A DNA stretch of 64,000 bases from Terrimonas_A sp051954695 (GTDB lineage: Bacteria; Bacteroidota; Bacteroidia; Chitinophagales; Chitinophagaceae): contig JBQCHL010000009.1 of NCBI GenBank assembly GCA_051954695.1, positions 124,001 to 188,000 of the forward strand, in the 5' to 3' direction. This document shows positions 57,783 to 64,000 of this stretch, piece by piece. Within the stretch, counting starts at the first letter, position 1, and each line of letters opens with the position of its first letter. A program made the position numbers and the translations under genes. The notes below the pieces were generated by a model that had not been told where the DNA came from, searched no databases, and saw only the letters and a program-made list of their open reading frames with translations.

Positions 57783-58922
57783 ATGAAGATTGCAACAAAA
57801 TTTATTCATGCGGGTGCTACGCCTGACCCTTCAACAGGGGCTATCATGACCCCTATATTTCAAACTTCTACTTATGTGCAGGAAGCACCGGGTAAAAACA
57901 AAGGCTTTGAATATGCGAGAAGCCAGAATCCAACCCGTAAAGCGCTGGAAGAAGCACTGGCTGAGATCGAAAATGGAAAGTTCGGACTTGCTTTCAGTAG
58001 TGGTGTGGCCGCCACTGATGCCGTGATCAAATTGCTTGAGCCGGGTGATGAAGTGGTTGCGGCCAGCGACATGTATGGCGGCACCTACAGGTTGTTTACC
58101 AAAGTGTTTGAAAAGTTCGGGATCAAATTCGTTTATACAGATACAACGGACCTTTCCAAAGTGCAGGCTGCCGTATCATCCAAAACAAAACTCATCTGGC
58201 TGGAAACACCTACCAATCCCCTGATGAACATTACAGATATTGCAGGGGTATCGGTCATTGCCAAAAAAGCCAATGCTTTGCTTTGCGTCGACAATACATT
58301 CGCTTCCCCTTACCTGCAAAACCCGCTCGATGTGGGTGCTGATATCGTTATGCACTCTTCTACCAAATACCTGGGCGGCCACAGCGATGTGATCCAGGGC
58401 GCATTGATCATGAATTCCGCTGAGCTTCGTGAGAAGCTTTACTTTATACAGAAAAGCTGCGGCGCCGTACCCGGGCCGATGGATTGCTTCCTTGTATTAA
58501 GGGGTATTAAAACGCTTCACCTCCGCATGCAACAGCATTGCCTGAATGGGGAAAAAATTGCCCAGTGGCTGCGCAGCAATCCCAAAGTAGCCAAAGTGTA
58601 CTGGCCTGGATTTGAGGACAGCGCCGGTTATGCGATCGCCAAAAAACAAATGCGCGGATTTGGAGGAATGATCAGCTTCGAATTAAAGAACGACAGCCAG
58701 GAAGAAGCTGCAAGGGTATTGTCTTCAACACACCTGTTTTCCCTCGCGGAAAGCCTGGGCGGCGTTGAATCGCTGATCAATCACCCTGCATCCATGACAC
58801 ATGCTTCTATTCCAAGGGAAGAGCGGATCAAGAACGGTTTATCCGATTCATTAATAAGATTGAGCGTGGGGGTGGAAGATGCCGACGACCTGATCGAAGA
58901 TCTGAAAAAAGCTATCGGGTAA
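57783..58922 (+). CDS. Cystathionine gamma-synthase/lyase family PLP enzyme
   Basis: A 379-residue PLP-dependent enzyme of the trans-sulfuration pathway. The PLP Lys195 is in HSSTKYLGGHSDV; other family signatures are YARSQNPTR, FSSGVAATDAV, WLETPTNPLMNI and VDNTFASPYLQNP. It may act as cystathionine gamma-synthase (MetB) or gamma-lyase (MccB); sequence motifs alone do not settle which. It stands alone, so regulation by methionine or cysteine cannot be inferred. Confidence 0.9.
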   Translation: MKIATKFIHAGATPDPSTGAIMTPIFQTSTYVQEAPGKNKGFEYARSQNPTRKALEEALAEIENGKFGLAFSSGVAATDAVIKLLEPGDEVVAASDMYGGTYRLFTKVFEKFGIKFVYTDTTDLSKVQAAVSSKTKLIWLETPTNPLMNITDIAGVSVIAKKANALLCVDNTFASPYLQNPLDVGADIVMHSSTKYLGGHSDVIQGALIMNSAELREKLYFIQKSCGAVPGPMDCFLVLRGIKTLHLRMQQHCLNGEKIAQWLRSNPKVAKVYWPGFEDSAGYAIAKKQMRGFGGMISFELKNDSQEEAARVLSSTHLFSLAESLGGVESLINHPASMTHASIPREERIKNGLSDSLIRLSVGVEDADDLIEDLKKAIG

Positions 58923-58999
58923 AACAGCAGGTTTGGCATTGTATCTGCAAAATAAGGGGTAGGACAGGACATATATTTTTTCATCTTAAAAAGCCTGCT

Positions 59000-59146
59000 A
59001 TGCTATACCTTATTGCTGTTATACTACTGATCGGCTGGGCACTTGGTTTCTTTGTGTTTTCCGTTGGAGGTCTTATTCATATACTCCTGGTAATAGCTAT
59101 TATTGCCATTCTATTAAGGCTGATCAGGGGAGGCACTCCCATCTGA
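59000..59146 (+). CDS. Lmo0937-family small membrane protein
   Basis: A 48-residue protein below usual ORF cutoffs. It reads MLYLIAVILLIGWALGFFVF, then SVGGLIHILLVIAIIAILLR and a basic end LIRGGTPI. The two hydrophobic helices with the GGxIHILLVIAI core are the hallmark of the lmo0937 family of tiny membrane proteins. Function unknown; they are often stress-induced. The stop is 14 bases before the TIGR02757 gene. Confidence 0.88.
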   Translation: MLYLIAVILLIGWALGFFVFSVGGLIHILLVIAIIAILLRLIRGGTPI

Positions 59147-59160
59147 CCGCCGGATTAAAT

Positions 59161-59919
59161 ATGACAAAATCATTAAAAGAATTTCTGGATAAGAAGGTTG
59201 ATGAATATAATCAACCTTCTTTTATTAAGGATGATCCTGTTTGCATCCCCCATTTATTCAAGGATAAAGCCGACCAGGAAATTGCAGGGCTGTTTGCAGC
59301 AATATTTGCCTGGGGCAACCGCACCACTATCATTAATAAATCAAAAGAACTGATGCAGCTGATGGGCATGCGTCCGCACCAGTTTTGCCTGCATCACTCT
59401 GATAAGGATCTGAAGCGGTTACTGGATTTTAAACATCGCACTTTCAATGCAACAGACCTGTTGTATTTTATTGAATTCTTCAAGTATCATTACAGTTCCT
59501 CTCCCAGCCTTGAAACAGCTTTTACCAGGCATGGCAGGTCTGTGGAAGAAATGCTTTCCGGTTTTCATCATTATTTCTTTTCGCTGGAAGATGCGCCGCC
59601 AAGAACAAAAAAACATATTTCAACACCGGAAAGGGGTTCCACCTGCAAGCGGCTTAATATGTTTCTGCGGTGGATGGTAAGGAATGATGGCAAAGGCGTT
59701 GATCTGGGTATCTGGGAAAACATCTCTCCATCGCAGCTCATTTGCCCCATCGATCTGCATGTAGCCCGGGTAGCAAGAAAGTTCAAGCTGCTCAAAAGAA
59801 AACAAACAGACTGGGAAGCAGCCCTGGAGCTGACTTCCCAGTTAAGAAAAATGGATATGGCCGACCCGGTGAAATACGATTTTGCCTTGTTCACTTTGGG
59901 GATCGCAGAGAGATATTAG
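59161..59919 (+). CDS. TIGR02757-family protein
   Basis: A 252-residue cytoplasmic protein matching TIGR02757 of Bacteroidota, function unknown. Recognisable parts: DPVCIPHLFKDKADQEIAGL, FAAIFAWGNRTTIINKSKEL, the acidic HHSDKDLKRLLDFKHRTF, RLNMFLRWMVRNDGKGVDLG and CPIDLHVARVARKF, an arrangement reminiscent of helix-hairpin-helix DNA glycosylases. Its stop overlaps that of the convergent TonB-receptor-like gene by four bases (TTAG shared). Confidence 0.85.
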   Translation: MTKSLKEFLDKKVDEYNQPSFIKDDPVCIPHLFKDKADQEIAGLFAAIFAWGNRTTIINKSKELMQLMGMRPHQFCLHHSDKDLKRLLDFKHRTFNATDLLYFIEFFKYHYSSSPSLETAFTRHGRSVEEMLSGFHHYFFSLEDAPPRTKKHISTPERGSTCKRLNMFLRWMVRNDGKGVDLGIWENISPSQLICPIDLHVARVARKFKLLKRKQTDWEAALELTSQLRKMDMADPVKYDFALFTLGIAERY

Positions 59920-62735
59920 AACAGGAACAATCTCTCCCTTCCACCTACTTTCTTTTTCACACCTGCAGGCCTTACATTATACGTGAACGTGGCCATAAAA
60001 TATTGTGTCAACGCATTGGTTTGTGAAGTAGTGATCATATTCCGGCTGGTGTAAGAAGAGATATTCTTATTCTGGTCGAGAATATCGAATACACTGAGAC
60101 GCAGCACACCGGTCTCATCGCGAAGCATAGTGAAATTAACCGCCGCATTCCAGCGAACGATCTCTTTAGGCGAACCGGCAGGCACATTGCCGTTAAAGCT
60201 GTAAGAGCATTGCGTTTCCCAGATCACGTGCTTCGGCCATCTTACGATCAATTCATTTTCCCACCAGCGTGTTTGCACTTTCAACTTATTAAAGGCAGTG
60301 CTTGAATAGCGGGTAAAATTATAACCGAGACTTACGCTGCTGTTCCATTCCACTTTATCATTCCAGTTAAGCCCGATCCCGGCCCATTGATTAAGGCTCC
60401 ATGTAGTTTGCCAACTGCTTTCACCATTGTATAGCAGACGGTTCCGGTTAAAATTATAATTGGCACCTGTGTTCCAGGAAAAAATAAAGCGCTGGTTGTT
60501 TTTATACTGTTTGTACAGGTTGTAATTGATATAAAAATTCTTACTGCCGTTCGCATTCACCGGCATTGTTGTTTGCACACCTTTTTCATCCACTGTTATG
60601 CTCTGCACTATATCATTATGCGTAAGGGCTCCATTGGCATACACACTGATATTGAATGAACGCTTGGGATCGTTGAAATAATAGTTGGCATAAAAATTAT
60701 CCCTCCTCGAAGGACTGAGCGTCGTATTTCCTTTAGTGATAAAATAAGGATTGGTGTTATCACTTACAGGGATCAGGTATGTAAAAGAAGGCAGTGTAAT
60801 ATCCCGGCTGTAATTAAGATTTAGTTGCTTATAAGTCACGCTCAGCGCAGGAAGCAGGTCTGTGCTCTTCTGTTTCACCGGTGCTGGCAGGGAGGCCAGG
60901 TCATTATCAACATACTGGAACAAGGCACGCAATCCCGGTGTGATCGTAAAGTTCTTCCATTTAAACTCCAGGCCCGGCATCAATAGTATCCTGTTGCTGT
61001 GGCGGTTGAAACCACTGGTGCGTAAAGGATCAGGAATGTCGCCGTTGCCAGGATTAGCTGGGTCTTTACTGAAAGTATTGATATCATTGGTGACCTGTCC
61101 GTATTCATAACGGCCGCCAATGCGGAATGTCAATATTTTACTGAGCGGGTCGCTGTAGTTGAACGATACGGCAGCATCGGTACGTGGTATGCGTTCATTA
61201 CGAAGCTGGGCGGCCAGGCTATCGTAGGCTGTGGGGTAATAAAAATCAAGACCCGTATTGGTAGAAAGATCATTATAGCGGTTATTGATATCCAGGCTAT
61301 GATAAATGTTATAACGCCTTCCTTTTTTTGTTTTGGAAAGGCGGGTAATATTTAAAGAATGGCGATAATAGTAAACACTTCCTTTATTGGACTGCAATAC
61401 ATTACCGGCACTAAGCGGGCCTAATAAATTATTCGTGCTGCTGATTGTGCTGATCCTGTTCTCATCCGAAAGTCCGATGGTATAATTGGCATTGAACAGG
61501 ATATTGGTAACGGAATCCGGTTTTAACCTCAGGCCTGCACCAATATTGTGCCCATTGGTGACCACACCGCCTGTAAGCCTGGTCTTGTTAGAGATAACCG
61601 TGTCGCCATTGAACTGCTGCGTTTCCGTTTCCGTCAAACGATTCACGTGTATATTGCCGTGGAAGTATTGAAGGAATAATGATTTCTTTGCACTAGGTGC
61701 ATGATTAAGATTGAACCCTGCACCCTTACTGGTGGAAACTCCTCCATAATTCTGCGCGCCGCCAAAGTTCACCCCGTTGATTGAAACACCTGAGCCACCA
61801 CTGCTATTATTCCAGATACTGATGCTGGTGCCATTACTGTTGCTGCGGTTCCTGTCCATACCACCGGTTTGCATAAGCTCGTTGAAGCTGAAGCCTGCCT
61901 TATTCATATTGTTCATATAACCAAGCACGCTGATCTGCAATGTATCCCGGTAAATATTGGCGATGCCACCGGCTTCATACAGCTCATCAGTGCCAAGCCC
62001 GCCATACAATTTTCCAAACCAGCCTTTCTTCACTCCTTTCTTTAAAGTGATATTAACCACTTTGCCCACGTTGTTGATATTGTCGTCACCATTCCGCAGC
62101 AATTCTTCCTTATCATCAGTTACCTGCACTTTATCGATCACATTGGCAGGCAGGTTGCGGGTAGCCATTTTAGGGTCATCACCAAAGAAAACCTTTCCGT
62201 CGACAAGGATACGGTTCACCGGTTTACCGTTCACGGCAATATTTCCGTCCCTGTCTACCTGCACACCCGGAAGCTTTTTCAGCAGGTCTTCAACCAGTGC
62301 ATTGGGCAAAGTTTTAAAAGCAGAAGCATTGAACTCTATCGTATCCTTTTTAACCACAACAGGAGGCCTTTCTGCAATCACCAGCACTTCATCCAGTGAT
62401 TTGGCATCAGGAAGCATATACACCGTATCCATGTCCAGGGTGGCTTCGCCCGCAGGAATGGTAAACTCTTTACGGAAAATGCCATAACCGGAAAAGGAGA
62501 TAACAACACGGCAATCGAGATCGAATGGAATGCCGGGAACTTTAAAATTGCCTTCGGGATCGCTGAGGCGGTAGGTGATAATGGCCGTATCGGCTGCTTT
62601 AAAAACAGTAACTGTTGCCAACCCCAGTGGTTGCTGGCTGGTTGAATCAATAATCCTTCCTTTCAGAGTGCCCTGGGCAAAAGCATAGCCATTGAAGCAG
62701 CATAAGATTACTGCCAGCGTAAAGATCTTTCTCAT
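59916..62735 (-). CDS. TonB-receptor-like outer membrane beta-barrel protein
   Basis: A 939-residue outer membrane protein of the OMP_b-brl_3 group. A signal peptide (ending GYAFAQ) leads to a carboxypeptidase-regulatory-like domain (about 22-110, GTLKGRIIDSTSQQPLGLATV), a plug (about 110-235, with VEDLLKKLPGVQVDRDG and INVNGKPVNRILVDGKVFF-like motifs) and a long barrel ending in TFTYNVRPAGVKKKVGGRERLFLF. Unlike SusC it has no SusD partner. Usual substrates are unknown; iron, vitamin or peptide uptake are possible. No other transport gene lies beside it. Confidence 0.88.
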   Translation of the reverse strand: MRKIFTLAVILCCFNGYAFAQGTLKGRIIDSTSQQPLGLATVTVFKAADTAIITYRLSDPEGNFKVPGIPFDLDCRVVISFSGYGIFRKEFTIPAGEATLDMDTVYMLPDAKSLDEVLVIAERPPVVVKKDTIEFNASAFKTLPNALVEDLLKKLPGVQVDRDGNIAVNGKPVNRILVDGKVFFGDDPKMATRNLPANVIDKVQVTDDKEELLRNGDDNINNVGKVVNITLKKGVKKGWFGKLYGGLGTDELYEAGGIANIYRDTLQISVLGYMNNMNKAGFSFNELMQTGGMDRNRSNSNGTSISIWNNSSGGSGVSINGVNFGGAQNYGGVSTSKGAGFNLNHAPSAKKSLFLQYFHGNIHVNRLTETETQQFNGDTVISNKTRLTGGVVTNGHNIGAGLRLKPDSVTNILFNANYTIGLSDENRISTISSTNNLLGPLSAGNVLQSNKGSVYYYRHSLNITRLSKTKKGRRYNIYHSLDINNRYNDLSTNTGLDFYYPTAYDSLAAQLRNERIPRTDAAVSFNYSDPLSKILTFRIGGRYEYGQVTNDINTFSKDPANPGNGDIPDPLRTSGFNRHSNRILLMPGLEFKWKNFTITPGLRALFQYVDNDLASLPAPVKQKSTDLLPALSVTYKQLNLNYSRDITLPSFTYLIPVSDNTNPYFITKGNTTLSPSRRDNFYANYYFNDPKRSFNISVYANGALTHNDIVQSITVDEKGVQTTMPVNANGSKNFYINYNLYKQYKNNQRFIFSWNTGANYNFNRNRLLYNGESSWQTTWSLNQWAGIGLNWNDKVEWNSSVSLGYNFTRYSSTAFNKLKVQTRWWENELIVRWPKHVIWETQCSYSFNGNVPAGSPKEIVRWNAAVNFTMLRDETGVLRLSVFDILDQNKNISSYTSRNMITTSQTNALTQYFMATFTYNVRPAGVKKKVGGRERLFLF

Positions 62736-62770
62736 TCCGGTTTTTGGTTAGATTGCTAAAATACGATAAT

Positions 62771-62792
62771 GTTCGTACGAAAGTTGTCGAAC
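62771..62792. promoter_or_regulatory. Operator-like nested inverted repeat upstream of the barrel protein
   Basis: TTCGTACGAA (62772-62781) is a perfect 10-bp palindrome and GTTCG (62771) also pairs with CGAAC (62788-62792). It lies about 35-55 bases ahead of the start codon of the TonB-receptor-like gene, an expected place for a regulator. Confidence 0.4.
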
Positions 62793-62977
62793 TTCCGCTT
62801 TAACGTTTATTTTACATTTGCCACAAGTAGCCCGAACCTGCGATAACTGTGAATATGCCAGTTCTTTATACAAGAACATTTTACTTAAAAAGTGCATTTT
62901 TTATTCAAAATGTTGCTTGCTCCGGATGCTTTTTTATTGGACATGTGTGCGCGAAAAAAGTTGCAAAAAAACCTGGC

Positions 62978-62985
62978 TATTTTTG
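62978..62985 (+). promoter_or_regulatory. -7 promoter element for the 106-residue protein
   Basis: TATTTTTG is a perfect TAnnTTTG match seven bases ahead of the ATG at 62993. The longer frame (from 62849) would contain it, so it supports the shorter start. Confidence 0.45.
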
Positions 62986-62992
62986 GTTCGCT

Positions 62993-63313
62993 ATGCATAA
63001 TGAAGAATCCATACAGGCTGTCGGTATTGAACTTGGGCTTATGTTCAGGGAGGTTGATAATGAGCTACGGTTCCGTCAACTGGCAGACAAGATTAACGAT
63101 CTCCTGGTAAATGATTTCGACCGCCTCATTGCCATTCTTTACCGCATGGATGTAAGCGATATAAAACTGAAGAACCTGCTTAAAAACAATCCTGGTGAAG
63201 ATGCAGGAAGGATCATTGCAGAATTAATGATAGAGCGCCAGGCTCAAAAAATAGAATCAAGGAAGCAGTTTACCAGGAGAGAAGACAATATTGATGAAAA
63301 TGAAAAGTGGTAA
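62993..63313 (+). CDS. Small helical cytoplasmic protein of unknown function
   Basis: Not recognised. With the ATG at 62993 it is 106 residues, highly charged and helical: MHNEESIQAVGIELGLMFRE, then LADKINDLLVNDFDRLIAIL and a C-terminal stretch rich in Arg, Lys and Glu (RQAQKIESRKQFTRREDN). A longer frame to 62849 adds a Cys-rich stretch that looks non-coding, and a -7 element sits in it. No signal peptide or membrane helix. It is convergent with the fatty acid hydroxylase gene, three bases apart. Confidence 0.7.
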   Translation: MHNEESIQAVGIELGLMFREVDNELRFRQLADKINDLLVNDFDRLIAILYRMDVSDIKLKNLLKNNPGEDAGRIIAELMIERQAQKIESRKQFTRREDNIDENEKW

Positions 63314-63316
63314 TCC

Positions 63317-63988
63317 TTATTTCTTATCCTTACCAAACATCAGTTCCTTTACTTTCTCTTTATCTTCTTTTTCTTTCTTCAGATCGAACATTGTTCCGAA
63401 TACATGGTCCCAGATAGTAGAGCTTACACCAAAACCATTATGCTCATTTTTATAATGGTGCAGGTGATGGTTTCTCCATAATGGTTTCATCCATTTAAAA
63501 GGAGGATTCCAGGCATGAATGGCATAGTGCATAGTGCCGTACATCAGGTAGCCGAGAATAAAGCCGGGGAAGAACATAAATGTATACTGCCGCATGATGA
63601 GATAAGTCAACCCGAAAATAGCAGAAGCAATAATGATGCTTGGTACAGGCGGCATGAAAAGCCTTTGCTTATCGCGGGGGTAATGATGGTGATTACCATG
63701 CAGGGTATAAATAAACTTTTGCGCGCGCGGGCTTTCGCTTACCCAATGAAAAAGAAAGCGGTGAGCGAAATATTCAAACAATGTCCAGAAAAACATGCCT
63801 CCGAAAAAGGTAAGCACCACACGGAGCAGCGAGAAGCCAAGAGTAGTGTTGCTGTAATATAGCATAAAGCCGATCACAGGAAGATACATGCCCCAGATCA
63901 CCAGCGGGTGGGTCTTGGTAAGCATTTCCAGGTAGTCGTTTTTAAACAAACGGGCCTGGCCTTTATTGTGGATTTTCTCAAACTGCAT
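63317..63988 (-). CDS. Fatty acid hydroxylase family protein (sterol desaturase superfamily)
   Basis: A 223-residue di-iron membrane enzyme that likely 2-hydroxylates fatty acyl chains of lipids such as sphingolipids or ornithine lipids. It has two paired helices (about 28-75 and 110-148) and the His clusters FAHRFLFH, HGNHHHYPRD, MHYAIHAW and NHHLHHYKNE. It is shorter and of a different type from the 34397 protein. The start codon at 63988 leaves 12 bases before the window edge, so its promoter is not visible; the C-terminal basic tail (KEKEDKEKVKELM) is complete. Confidence 0.92.
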   Translation of the reverse strand: MQFEKIHNKGQARLFKNDYLEMLTKTHPLVIWGMYLPVIGFMLYYSNTTLGFSLLRVVLTFFGGMFFWTLFEYFAHRFLFHWVSESPRAQKFIYTLHGNHHHYPRDKQRLFMPPVPSIIIASAIFGLTYLIMRQYTFMFFPGFILGYLMYGTMHYAIHAWNPPFKWMKPLWRNHHLHHYKNEHNGFGVSSTIWDHVFGTMFDLKKEKEDKEKVKELMFGKDKK

Positions 63989-64000
63989 CGCGGCAAAGAT

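Noticed and set aside
57783..58922. SAM riboswitch ahead of the trans-sulfuration enzyme
   Set aside because: The leader after the likely start is about 30 bases, and no SAM-aptamer stems are seen.

Overview
The window reads as an ordinary chromosomal stretch of a Bacteroidota bacterium, most likely family Chitinophagaceae (Chitinophaga/Niastella-like; genus inferred from protein style only). Evidence: a SusC/SusD pair, gliding and type IX secretion genes (gldH, gldC, a porG-like gene, a cargo protein with a C-terminal sorting domain), paired OmpH genes next to bamA, many DUFs typical of the phylum (DUF4290, DUF2911, TIGR02757), no Shine-Dalgarno signals, and repeated use of the Bacteroidota -7 promoter element TAnnTTTG just upstream of genes. 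No rRNA, tRNA, CRISPR array, insertion sequence, integrase or phage gene was found.

Layout. 0.4-3.5 kb: yicC, gldH and a histidine kinase/response regulator pair. 3.5-9.5 kb: batD, an SDR oxidoreductase, yjjG, and a lipid block (CPBP protease, cdsA, psd). 9.6-15 kb: dusB, a membrane-embedded MutS-family ATPase, SMR exporter, glutathione peroxidase, aldehyde dehydrogenase. 15-21 kb: small proteins, tadA, an orphan susC/susD pair. 21.3-23 kb: sodA and rpmH-rnpA-yidD (rpmH is only 51 aa). 23-34 kb: a long minus-strand envelope block reading hydrolase, CBS protein, OMP, nadK, porG-like, uppS, bamA, ompH, ompH, murI. 34-38 kb: sterol desaturase family, cvpA, yqeY, gldC, glycosyltransferase. 38.6-48 kb (plus): sorting-domain cargo protein, DUF4290, murA (Cys to Asp in the catalytic loop), cupin, gmk, CNNM/CorC protein, tatC, rpiB, M28 peptidase. 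48-57.5 kb: deoxyhypusine-synthase-like protein, two of three paralogous small exported PepSY-like proteins, sdpR-sdpI, alpha/beta hydrolase, ACP phosphodiesterase, two DUF2911 proteins, asnB, and the third paralog. 57.8-64 kb: a trans-sulfuration enzyme, small membrane protein, TIGR02757, a large TonB-receptor-like barrel, a small unknown protein and a fatty-acid-hydroxylase family protein.

How it fits together: most genes serve the cell envelope (outer membrane assembly, undecaprenyl and phospholipid synthesis, peptidoglycan precursors, Tat and type IX export). No single large novel system stands out. The less explained signals lie between genes: a family of perfect long palindromes built from CAAAG units at five loci, with arm differences between loci that keep pairing; two 10-bp-phased TGTTA repeat arrays and a shared 31-bp promoter block ahead of two paralogous secreted proteins; and several operator-like palindromes. 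Several starts were moved downstream of the longest ORF because a -7 element or terminator lies inside the extension.
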